A stretch of DNA of 64,000 bases from Alternaria dauci (taxonomy: Eukaryota > Ascomycota > Dothideomycetes > Pleosporales > Pleosporaceae), in contig NC_091272.1 of assembly GCF_042100115.1 (NCBI RefSeq), positions 4,154,001 through 4,218,000 on the forward strand, in the 5' to 3' direction. The position numbers and the translations under genes were made by a program. This document shows positions 33,830 to 42,600 of this stretch, in pieces (positions within the stretch are counted from its first letter, which is position 1; each line of letters begins with the position of its first letter). The notes under the pieces are model-generated. The model worked only from the letters and a program-made list of their open reading frames with translations. It did not search any database and was not told the DNA's origin.

Positions 33830-33958
33830 GGTCGCTTAGCTCAGTTGGTTAGAGCGTGGTGCTAATAACGCCAAGGTCGAGGGTAAGCAATTGTCCTGTA
33901 CAGACTGCACGAGATACATTCTAACATTCGCAATTAGGTTCGACCCCCTTAGTGACCA
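33830..33958 (+). tRNA. tRNA-Ile(AAU) with a 55-bp insertion in the T arm
   Basis: The acceptor stem pairs GGTCGCT (33830-33836) with AGTGACC (33951-33957); the discriminator is A. The D stem is GCTC/GAGC with a TAGCTCAGTTGG A-box. The anticodon arm is TGGTG-CTAATAA-CGCCA (33857-33873), anticodon AAT, so isoleucine. The variable loop is AGGTC. The T stem starts GAGG (33879-33882), is broken by 33883-33937, and resumes with G, loop TTCGACC and CCCTT. Without the insert the gene is a standard 74-nt tRNA. There is no intron at the usual position after the anticodon. The B-box reads through intact because the insert ends in G (AGGTTCGACC). A T8 run follows at 33975. Confidence 0.88.
33883..33937 (+). 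other. Spliceosomal-like intron inside the tRNA-Ile T arm
   Basis: The 55-bp insert begins GTAAGC, contains CTAAC (33921-33925) 12 nt before its end and ends TTAG. These are the donor, branch-point and acceptor features of the short spliceosomal introns elsewhere in this window. It lies between positions 52 and 53 of the T stem, not at the bulge-helix-bulge or 37/38 site cut by tRNA endonuclease. Removal by splicing is inferred. Confidence 0.6.
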
Positions 33959-33974
33959 TTGCAGTCAGTTCTTC

Positions 33975-33982
33975 TTTTTTTT
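33975..33982 (+). terminator. RNA polymerase III T-run terminator of tRNA-Ile
   Basis: Eight consecutive T residues begin 17 nt after the tRNA discriminator base, the usual pol III stop signal. Confidence 0.75.
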
Positions 33983-34727
33983 CACTTCGAATGTGTGAAG
34001 GTGACTGTTTTTCCCAAGTGACATGTTTTTTTCTCTCCCTTAGTGGCAAGACTCTACCTTCCTCCGGTCGCGCGTTCGACCCTCGCTGTGATCACTACAC
34101 TTCTTTTGCTCTGATGGATGTTTTTAAGTGAGAATTGTGGAAGGAAATGGTAAATGGGTGTTTGTGCATTCGATATGGATACTTTGCTCGTATCAGTACA
34201 GGATGACTTATGCACAACAGTCTGTCATCTCATAACGTGCCAGCACTACAGAACATTATGTTGTACAAGTCACTCACTCAAGTATATCCGCTCAGAAGCT
34301 GGTGGACCACATTATAGATTACTATAACTGCAAGAGTTATCTAGACTACTCAAGCAAAAGGCCACCTTCATTACTTCGTCACTCGCATTACCCCAAACCA
34401 TACCGCGCAGTGCGTATCGCAGGACACTGTAATAAGAGCTGGCCGATACGGCGCAGTGAAAACGCCCATGGCCAGGATATGCAACTTATTCGCCGCATAC
34501 GGGCCACGCCACCTAAAAGAAGAGAAGGAGGCCGTTGAAGATCACGGAGGGATGCCGAAGTGTTCAATCCGTCCATCTTCGAGTATCCGTGTCGTGTCGT
34601 TGTATAGGGGATTAAAAAGGGTGTTAGGTAAAGTCTTGCAATAAAAGAGTGTAAGAAAGGCGAAAAGCGTGCTTTTGTACGTCTGGTACTAGGAAGTTGG
34701 ATGCTGGGGTTGATAATGATCAACTGC
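33983..34727. other. Intergenic with tRNA-like relic
   Basis: No protein gene is seen. Close to the tRNA are a T-rich stretch and a second T-arm-like fragment at 34066-34094. The right part is the 3' flank of the wall-protein gene. Confidence 0.5.
34066..34094 (+). pseudogene. tRNA 3'-half relic (T arm plus acceptor strand)
   Basis: GGTCGCGCGTTCGACCC continues through CTCGCTGTGATCA and aligns position by position with the 3' half of the upstream tRNA-Ile (GGTCGAGGGTTCGACCC through CCTTAGTGACCA). The T stem has one mismatch and no matching 5' half was found nearby. Most likely a partial, degenerate duplicate. Confidence 0.4.
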
Positions 34728-35888
34728 TTAGACAAAGTAAGCGAGGGCGGCGACACCAGCCACAAAGGCAGCCAGGGGCTTGGCGGAGCTAGCGGCGCCA
34801 GTGTACTCGGGGTAACTGGGGGTGGTAGTCGAAGGAACATGGTTGGTGGCTGAAGAGGCAGGAGGTGTGGCCTTGTAAGAGGATGAAGGACCGGGAACGA
34901 TGACGCTGTTAGATGCCTCGGGAATAGGGACAGGTTCGGTGGCGATAGGAGGAACGACAGGGTAGGTGGAGGTCTCATGTACATAATCGCCTGTAGAAGC
35001 CCAAGTGCAAGGAGTAGACGACTCTTCTGGCACTTCAGGCGTGTAGCTTGGTGGTGGGACTACAACGGTAGAGTAGATGGTCGTCTCATCTGGCACGTAG
35101 GGGGTTGAACTTGGAGATGGCACAGTAAAGGTCTCGGTCTCGGGGCAAGGAGTGGACGACGATTCAGGTACTTCCGGTGTGTAACTTGGTGGAGGGACCA
35201 CGGTGGTAGTAGAGACCTCAGGGGTCGAGCTGGGGGGCGGTACGGTGATAGTCTGGGTATCAGGGCATGGGGTGCTAGAAGACTCAACGTCAGGAGGAGT
35301 GTAGGTAGATGTGACAGCTGGGGGTGTGCTAGAGTATTCGACCGGAGGAGTGTAGGTAGATGTGAAAACCGGAGGAGTATAGGTGGATGTAACACTCGGG
35401 GGTGTGCTAGTCGCCTCGCAGGGTGTGCTGGAGGACTCAACAGGAGGGGTGTAGGTGGAAGTGACAGCTGGAGAGGTGCTTGTCTCTTCACATGGCGTGC
35501 TGGAAGATTCAACCGGGGGAGTATAGGTCGAAGTGACAGCTGGAGGAGTATAGGTCGATGTAACACTTGGAGGGGTGCTAGAAGACTCGACGGGAGGCGT
35601 ATAGGTTGAAGTAACAACCGGGGGAGTGTAAGCTGATGAAGATGGGACCGGAGGCACAGTGCTTGAGAACTCCGGGATGGTGCTGCTATCTTCATCACAA
35701 GGAGTGCTAGCCGCCTCGTGAGGGTGTCCTCTGTGTCCTCCGTATCCTCCGTATCCACTAGGCTTTACGCCCTTGGACTCTCCGCCCCAGGATCCAAAAT
35801 GGAACTTGGGCCCACCGTAGCCACCTCCACGATGGGGAGCAGCGTAGACAGCGCCCGCAAGGGCCATCATCGCGAACGAGTATCTCAT
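34728..35888 (-). CDS. GPI-anchored Ser/Thr/Pro-rich repeat wall protein
   Basis: Single-exon 386 aa. An N-terminal signal peptide (MRYSFAMMALAGAVYAAP) is followed by a short Gly/Tyr/His-rich stretch. A long Ser/Thr/Pro region then carries degenerate tandem repeats built on TSTYTPPV and ESSSTPC or ESSSTPP, with scattered Cys. The C terminus (SSAKPLAAFVAGVAALAYFV) is a hydrophobic tail after small residues, the pattern of a GPI-attachment signal. Such proteins are heavily O-mannosylated and end up in the plasma membrane or covalently in the fungal cell wall. No enzyme domain is present; a structural or adhesive role is likely but not shown. Repeat number is probably variable between strains. 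Confidence 0.88.
   Translation of the reverse strand: MRYSFAMMALAGAVYAAPHRGGGYGGPKFHFGSWGGESKGVKPSGYGGYGGHRGHPHEAASTPCDEDSSTIPEFSSTVPPVPSSSAYTPPVVTSTYTPPVESSSTPPSVTSTYTPPAVTSTYTPPVESSSTPCEETSTSPAVTSTYTPPVESSSTPCEATSTPPSVTSTYTPPVFTSTYTPPVEYSSTPPAVTSTYTPPDVESSSTPCPDTQTITVPPPSSTPEVSTTTVVPPPSYTPEVPESSSTPCPETETFTVPSPSSTPYVPDETTIYSTVVVPPPSYTPEVPEESSTPCTWASTGDYVHETSTYPVVPPIATEPVPIPEASNSVIVPGPSSSYKATPPASSATNHVPSTTTPSYPEYTGAASSAKPLAAFVAGVAALAYFV
35270..35625 (-). repeat. Degenerate tandem repeats coding TSTYTPPV/ESSSTP units
   Basis: Direct repeats of roughly 24-60 bp inside the wall-protein gene encode alternating TSTYTPPV, ESSSTPC and ESSSTPP blocks. Repeats are visible on both DNA and protein level. 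Confidence 0.8.
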
Positions 35889-38102
35889 TTTGATTTGAAT
35901 GGGGAGTTCTTGTTTGTATCGAAGATGGTGAAGACGGAGGTACGAAATAGAAGTGACAAAGCAACCGTAGCGAAAGAGCTGCTGTAGAAGCGATTGAAGG
36001 CTTACTAGAACTTGGATGGGAAGATAGATGAGACTTAGGGAGAAAGCAACTTAATATACCCATTAGGAGAGGCGGAATCTCCGCAATCTACCAGCCTTCT
36101 GCTTTGCCATACCCATAGAAAGCCACGGCAAGGTCACATCCACGCGCGACGGTGGAGGGGCCCCGAAGTCGTTCTCCACAATCATGCGAGTGGGATTTAG
36201 TTCCAAATCTCCACGAGTCCATCGCGATTGTAACGTCGATCATACCGCGGAACGAGGCCCCTCTAGAGTGGAACACATGTCTGGAAACGCTCCCCAACCG
36301 AGTTCGCCCTAGCAACCGGCCAACAATTTCTGGAATCAGCCTATGGCTGCATTGCAATTTTTCAGGATGCATGAGCCTTACCAGAATGATTTGTGCAGTG
36401 ATGTTTGGAAGAACGTGGCGTCCAATATGGGTTGGCAGCATTAGAGGTTGGAACTCACAGTTGTACCCCAGCCACCATAACAAAGATTAACTACAGTAGC
36501 AGTGACATCACGCAGACTGGAAATAGGATAGCTCGCCGGCTACAAAATCAAGCCCTGTGATACTGGTCTCCAAATCGTGTCTCCGTATCTTCTGGTACCA
36601 TTCGGTAAGACAAAGCTCATGATATGGGTCTGGATTTGGACAATCGACCTGCATTGCGCGGAGTAAGTGCCGCTGAGGCATTGTTGGTTTATCCCTCGCG
36701 AGCTACGAGCTGTGCATACATGGGCAGGCTCGATATGATAGCGCCAAAAATCGAAATTCTGGATGTTGCTGACATTATTGTTTAGCATTATAGCAAATTC
36801 TAGAGTTCCTTTCCGTTATTGTTCAGAGACTGTCAAGTAAATATTTGCGCACTGTGGAAAGGATCCAATACACAATTCCCCAACCTCCGCTGAGGCTGGA
36901 ACTACGCAAACTACAATATGCGCTTCTTCGTACACAAGAAGGGCTCAGGCATGGCAAGAATATCTTTGTGCATTGCGTAAACCGTTTCCCATGTTCATGC
37001 CACCCGTGGAAGCAGTGTGGCCGGTCTCAATAGTTTTGGCTGTTGAACCAGCCATCGCGAGTAGCTGAGAGTGGCTGCAGATACATGTATTGACAACCAG
37101 TGAGTCCCTACGTTGTAAGTTCTCCAGCGCAACGTGGTTGGCGGACTCCCTGGAGGCTGGTAGTGTCCCAGCAGGCTTTCGTAACGTTCGCTTGCCTCCA
37201 CTACCCCGCAGTGCTCCAGCCAGTATCTGCGGTCTCACAGTGCACGATTGTGACACCGTTGTGGCCCAGAGTTCATTTTCCCGTTGCCGTGAGGATTCAA
37301 TCGCGCGTCAACTTAAAACTTGTCGATGGTTCCTGCTGCAGCTGCCGCCGTTGTTTTGCAGTGGGCTGAGAAGTGATCGCGGCAGACCTGGAATCAGTTT
37401 TGCTGGCAGGACGAACAAGAGCTGCCGCATACTCCGGCATCGCCGCTTATTGGCGCTTCGTGCAAGCGGCTGCAATACTCACGTGTGCACAACGTTAAAC
37501 GGCAAGCTCCACCACCCTGCACAAGCGTGGTCAGAACAAATCTTCCCAATATCACCAGATCTTCTCTTGGCCTATCAGCAGATCATGATCTCGCTCCGAG
37601 CCTATCCTGATTCTAGATTGTGATCAAGAACTAGATACTGGAAGTGCGGGGCCTGCTATCCGTTGCCCTGGCGATCTACCCTTGCCTGAAGTCCTCGAAG
37701 TAACGAAGCACGTTGTATGACGATCGATACACCTGAGAGAGTACAGCAATATTTTCCGAGGACTCTCTGGGGCTAATCGAGGATGCTTCCCCCTCACTAG
37801 GTTCCTCCAACTACCGCTAGCCGTACCTCAACATCCGTGAGATCTCAGAGTCGCTCGATGATTGATAGTCTCCCAAAGCCCTGGGTCGAACTTTAACGAG
37901 CCCTGTGCGAGTAGTGCAGGCGGTATCACACGCTGTTTGTGTAGCAGTGGTGTTACTGAAATCCGACATCGTAGATTGAACGGGTGTGGCTGACTGATCA
38001 TACACAATGTGTTTGTTGAGGCTGGTGGCAGACCCGCTGTAACTTCCACGAAGCCGCTGTGCATCAGATTTGCAAAAGTACGCCAAGTCTAGTACAGCTT
38101 GA
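35889..38102. other. Intergenic, no gene recognised
   Basis: 2.2 kb between the wall-protein promoter and the 3' end of DML1. Apart from the TATA-like site, short ORFs on both strands show no domains and no credible spliced continuation. Confidence 0.5.
36051..36058 (-). promoter_or_regulatory. TATA-like box of the wall-protein gene
   Basis: TATATTAA on the minus strand, about 165 bp before the ATG at 35888. Motif only. Confidence 0.35.
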
Positions 38103-40062
38103 CTAGTCGTCGTCATCACTTTCTGAGCCGCTATCCCAGCCTTCGTCGTACTCCTCTGCAAGAACTTGTAAGCCGTTACAAAGGGCTTCCTTTTCTTCGA
38201 TACCCATCATTCGCTTGACGATCTGCTCGACTGCTCGGATCTGATCAGCAACAGCGGTACTCGTCGTGAGCCCAGTGTGTACAGCGAGTTTAGTGGAATG
38301 ACCGGATCCTATGTTCAGTATTGACTGAGGAAAGCTGTCAAGTAGAGGGAATAGTAACGGTGCGGCAAACCTGAACCGTATTAGCATATGTATAATCTCT
38401 GACGTCTTACCCTGACTCTGTGATGGACTTGAGACTAGCATCGCAGCCGCGAGAAGGGGTCAACCAGTTGCAGGCCTGTCCAGATCCGACAAAGTGTGGT
38501 ATGGTACAAAATGCAGACACTCACCTCTGCAATGCTGGACCACTGTCGAACCTGTCATGAGGATCACGTTCGTTATCTTGAGACAGAACCCACTCTCCAC
38601 GAGAAGCCTCCGCCCGTCCAAAAACATGCTCTTTCTTTCCTTTCCTGGTAGCTGTCCTATAGTCGCGACTGAAGGTATCAATGTCGAAATTACTTAGATG
38701 ATCGTCGCTCTCACTAGTCTGCCTGGACGTCATGGAACCAACTTTCTCTGCTTGTTCAGCTTCATCCAAAGCTTTGTCTGACAAAAAGTCTGGATCTGCA
38801 AAGCTCATCTCGAGTTTCGCTATGCGTCGTTTTCCTGTACTGTTGATAGTGTTTTCCAGGTCCTGGAGCGTGCCTCGTCCGCCCAAAGATGCTCTCAACC
38901 GTGAGGATATGGTCATGCTCTCCAGACCGACGACTTGCAAAGCTGCAATGTGCCAGGGCGACGTCGTGTCCAATGACAAATAACCTGGTAGTTTGGCGGG
39001 ACTGTTTGACATTGGCACATATACTGATGATTGCTCGCCCAGCACTTGGAGCGATCGTGCGGAATTCGCAATTTGTTGTAAACGTTTTTCCTAGGGTATT
39101 TTAGTTATTCGCTGTTTCAAGATGTTGAGTGGTAACCTACCCGAGGAGTCGTAGTACTAGCGCCGTGATCACCCAAACCCCATGTCCAGATGCTCATCTT
39201 TCCATACTCGTCCCTCAATCTTTCGAGCCAACCTGACGCCCAACCTCCCCAAGCATCGTCAACACCTGTGAAGATTTGCAGTCCCTGGATACCATCGCAT
39301 TCTTCGACGAATGGCCGCAGGTCTCTGTCAACTAGATCGACTTCTCTCTCAAGCTTCTCGAAAAGGTCCATGCCGACGTCCCAGCTCTCAAAAGGCATGA
39401 GCTTGTCGTTGACGTCAAACTCGGACAGTTGTACGATCGATTTTGGATGATAGTAGACACGGCTATAGTCTGACCAGTACCGGACGGATGATGTACTGAG
39501 TGGAGGAGGATCCAGACCGGCATCAAGGTGCTCCTGGTAAGCGGACTGTGGAATAGTCTCGGCTGCACGCTGGACAATAGGTTTGGACGGCCAAACTCCG
39601 TTCTGGTCTAGTATGCTTCTGTCGTCTTCGGCCTCGTACAGCGCATTGATTTTTCTCATACTGCCAAAAGCACCTTTGAGGTCGTATATGAGGGTTCTCG
39701 GTGTGAAAGTGTCGGATCCATCTGGGGCAACACCTGGCCTGAAAAGTATATCATGGTTGATGGGCGACTCGGGCTCAGGTGGATATGTGAAGTAGGACTC
39801 CTATGACGATGTCAGGTTGAGCGTCACAAGCAGTTTGGTACGATGAGTCAAGAGACGGAAATGTATGGCGACCAGAACAGTAGACGGAAGAGGACAGTGT
39901 ATGTAGAAGAAAGTGCGAGCTCGATAGTTGCAGCACTAGAAGCCAGCGCACAACTGACAATCGATGGGATGCCAAGACTTCGCGACTTACCTGTGTATTC
40001 CAGAAGTGAGTGCCTAGGTAGTTGCTTTGCTTGCCGAACTGTAAAGTCACGATTTCGTGCAT
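38103..40062 (-). CDS. DML1: Dml1/Misato tubulin-like protein
   Basis: Predicted 529 aa from five exons: 40062-39991, 39800-39141, 39090-38525, 38434-38411, 38370-38103. The N terminus (MHEIVTLQFGKQSNYLGTHF) is the diagnostic Misato segment II tubulin/FtsZ-like start. Conserved blocks include RTLIYDLKGAFGSMRKINAL, NQGVWPSKP-like (QNGVWPSKP), VYYHPKSIVQLSEF, and the C-terminal PLLDSFPQSI and GLTTSTAVADQIRA. It ends in an acidic tail (SGSESDDDD). Dml1/Misato proteins act in mitochondrial DNA inheritance, mitochondrial distribution and chromosome segregation. Exon 4 is only 24 nt and was placed by frame (SLKSITES between ALQ and GFAAPLLFP). Intron 1 is 190 bp, much longer than the others; the intron after exon 4 is only 40 bp. 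Confidence 0.9.
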
Positions 40063-40383
40063 GGTGGCGAAAGCGCGTGAACGAATTATACGGTCGCTTG
40101 GATAAACGATGAGTTAGTGTTGGTGTGAGCGAGCGAGATGAGATAAGTGTCGACGGTGTTGATGGAGGTAAAAGATGATTGGTGAGGTCAAGTTCTGCTT
40201 CTGCCCCGCACGTGGACACGCGACAAGGAGAGAACGCCTCCACTACAGCAGTGACGCTCCATTGCTGCTTACACAGGCCCGAGATGACATAATCCAAGTA
40301 AACGTTCGCGTACGGCGTAAGAAAATGTTGTGGTTGATTTGATTCGATTAGCCTACAAACACTCGGTGATTGCATAGATCATC
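40063..40383. other. Short intergenic, DML1 upstream / PRP18 downstream
   Basis: 321 bp between two minus-strand genes. It must hold the DML1 promoter and the PRP18 3' UTR; no motif was recognised. Confidence 0.5.
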
Positions 40384-41472
40384 TTAACCCATAAGCTGCA
40401 GCTGATCAGTTGGCGGCCATCTGGTCTGCGCAAAGCTCAAACATCGCTTGATGCTCTGCAGATACTTCCTTGTCATCTCGTCACTCATGATATGCGCCGC
40501 ATTTTTGTCGCTTTCATGGAGCTTCTCTCGCGCACTTCTCTCGTGAATGCCCACCATGGTGACACCGATGGGCCATGCCGCCTTGCCAATACTGAGACGT
40601 AGATATCCATCGTTGGCGTCGACGTATCTTCGCTCCTGGGCAGCGTGCACAATCTCTACAACGGGCTCAACGATGCTGTCTGGAAGATCGAACTTTTCCA
40701 GCTTCTTAAACAGGGGTCGCATGTTCTCACGCGCTTGTACCATGGCTGCATAGGCCTGCTTGCCTTGATAACTCTCTTTGACTTCGGGATCTCGGCGTAG
40801 GAGCGTGAGGTCCCATTCTTTCAGCACCATGGTAAAGTAGCTCGCTAGTTGCCTGAAGAGGAATTCACGGCCTTGCTTGTCCTTGGGAACCTGGGGATTG
40901 ACCTTCATGTCCTTCTCGGGTACTAGTTGTAGTGTTGTGGGTATCGGACCGTCCGTCATGATGGCTGCCAGGCTGTCTGCGCCTACGCGCTTCTTGTACC
41001 GCTTTAGACGTTGTTTGTGTGTCTCGCCGAATAGCCGCGCTGGTTCCTCGAGGGCTCTCAGCTTCGCGACCAGCTCTTCGTCTTTGATGTCTTCCTCTTC
41101 GGGAACTGGTGTACCGTCTCCTTCGCCTTCCTTCTTCTTGGGCGGAAGATCAGGAAGTCCCAGTCGCCTTCGCCGCTGCCTTTCTTCCGCCTCTTCCTCT
41201 TCTTCTCTTATGCGTCTTGACTCTTCGGCCATGCGCATTCGCTTTTCCCGGCGCTCAGCTTCTCTTTCGGCCTCGTCCTCTTCAGCTTTGCGCTTCTTCT
41301 CTAGCCGTTCTCGGCGCGCCTTTTCCGCAGCTTCTTGCTCGGCGATGTATGCGGCCTGCCGTTGGGCTTCGATCTCGCTGCGCTTAAGGTACTTTTTCTC
41401 GTTTGACTCGGCGGGCGGCGCTGTGTCTTTGCCCTTCTTGATGTGAGCGGACATCAACTTTGCAAAGTCCAT
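40384..41472 (-). CDS. PRP18: Pre-mRNA-splicing factor 18
   Basis: Single-exon 362 aa. The start MDFAKLMSAHIKKGK at 41472 is the family-typical N terminus; an in-frame ATG 78 bp upstream would add 26 unrelated residues and is less likely. Residues 30-110 form a charged Arg/Glu/Lys coiled coil. A PRP4-like short motif (FGETHKQRLKRYKK) precedes the C-terminal Prp18 helical domain (about 200-345), recognisable by LRRDPEVKESYQGKQAYAA, CxxR-type PLFKKLEKFDLPD, NDGYLRLSIGKAAWPIGVT and GIHERSAREKL. Prp18 acts with Slu7 in the second catalytic step of nuclear pre-mRNA splicing. Head-to-head with SAP18. Confidence 0.95.
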   Translation of the reverse strand: MDFAKLMSAHIKKGKDTAPPAESNEKKYLKRSEIEAQRQAAYIAEQEAAEKARRERLEKKRKAEEDEAEREAERREKRMRMAEESRRIREEEEEAEERQRRRRLGLPDLPPKKKEGEGDGTPVPEEEDIKDEELVAKLRALEEPARLFGETHKQRLKRYKKRVGADSLAAIMTDGPIPTTLQLVPEKDMKVNPQVPKDKQGREFLFRQLASYFTMVLKEWDLTLLRRDPEVKESYQGKQAYAAMVQARENMRPLFKKLEKFDLPDSIVEPVVEIVHAAQERRYVDANDGYLRLSIGKAAWPIGVTMVGIHERSAREKLHESDKNAAHIMSDEMTRKYLQSIKRCLSFAQTRWPPTDQLQLMG

Positions 41473-41758
41473 GTTTGCGACTGCAATGACCGGTGTCTGA
41501 TATGGGTTGACGTGTCGAGGATGGGTGAGTGATGGTTGCGACACGGGCATTCACCTGGGCTGCAGGGTACTTGCCGAAGAATGGCGCTAGTGGGAGCTCT
41601 CCACGTCGCGCTCCTTCACCTAAACTCTCCAACAAAACCTCCGCATTCCGCGCCTGACGTCACACTGTCGCGAAAGTTCCAGGACATTGTCGCAGTCTTC
41701 CTAAGAATATCCTATCATATCGGCTATTTTGGCTGCCTACGAGGCTGTGTAGCTCGCC
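41473..41758. promoter_or_regulatory. Divergent promoter of PRP18 and SAP18
   Basis: 286 bp between the two start codons. It includes a near-consensus cAMP-type TGACGTCA-like site (CCTGACGTCACAC, about 41655-41667). Shared regulation of the two nuclear genes is inferred from the layout. Confidence 0.45.
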
Positions 41759-42600
41759 ATGGCTGCTCCCGCGAAGATTGACCGTCAAACAACAACGCCC
41801 TTCCTCTTGCGTCTTTTCTTCAAACAGGGCTCATTCCACAGGTAGGTCCTTCTGTGTTCATTCCGTCATATGAAGCGACCAATGCCCTGACAAACCAAAG
41901 GCTAGACGAGTTCGACCCAGCACTACCACGTCTTCCAAGAAACGTTCAAATCTACACATGGCAGAGCTGTAGTCTGCGCGAACTATGCACGCTACTCCTC
42001 AGCGCAGTACCAACACTACTGCCACAACCGTATGTCGGATCGCGTATCGCATTTCGACTCGTATACCCAGACATTCAAGGCTCCAGCCGGCCAGACTCAC
42101 CAGGACGCTTCATATCACGAGACATAGGCTCGGTCATTGTAGGCGCGCCATCACGGAATGAGGACACGGACATGGTAGGCGCCGACGGTGAGAGTGCCGC
42201 AGAGGCACTCAAGCAGCTCGACGGTGACCCAGACAAGACATTGGCGGACGTCAGGTTCATGATAGGCGACTATGTAGCATGCGCTATACTCCCACCACTA
42301 CCCGACGGCAGTGTACCGGCTGCTCCTCCGCCGCTATCTGGACCGGGCAGGGGACCCTCAGGACCCTATGGGCGGGGGCGCGAGAATGGCTTTGGTGGAC
42401 GGGGCGACTATGGCGGCTTTGGCAGAGGGGGCAGAGGAGGTGGAGGTAGATTCGATGACGGCAGACTAGGTAGAGGCGTACCATTTGGTGAATGGAGGAG
42501 GGGCGAAGCGCCACCAGAGCGAGAGCCAGGCTTCGGAAGAGGAAGGGGGCGAGGGGAAGATGACTGGCACGATCGAGGCAGAGGCAGAGGACGGTGGTAG
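41759..42600 (+). CDS. SAP18: Sin3-associated polypeptide p18 homologue
   Basis: Predicted 260 aa from two exons, 41759-41841 and 41901-42600, across a 59-bp GT-AG intron. The start is GCCATGG. The ubiquitin-like SAP18 fold is recognisable from KIDRQTTTPFLLRLFFKQG, VQIYTWQSCSLRELCTLLLS, RIAFRLVYPD and TLADVRFMIGDYVACAILPP. The last 80 residues are an RGG-rich tail (GGFGRGGRGGGG and similar), longer than in animal SAP18 and suited to RNA binding. SAP18 is a component of Sin3-HDAC and of the ASAP/exon-junction-associated complex, linking transcription repression and RNA processing. It is paired head-to-head with the splicing factor PRP18. Confidence 0.93.

Noticed and set aside
35060..35758. 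232-aa alternative-frame ORF inside the wall-protein gene
   Set aside because: Produced by the tandem repeats read in another frame; Leu/Pro/Arg-rich with no signal peptide.
37090..37623. 177-aa plus-strand ORF in the wall-protein/DML1 spacer
   Set aside because: No domain, unusual composition, no splice or conservation signal visible.
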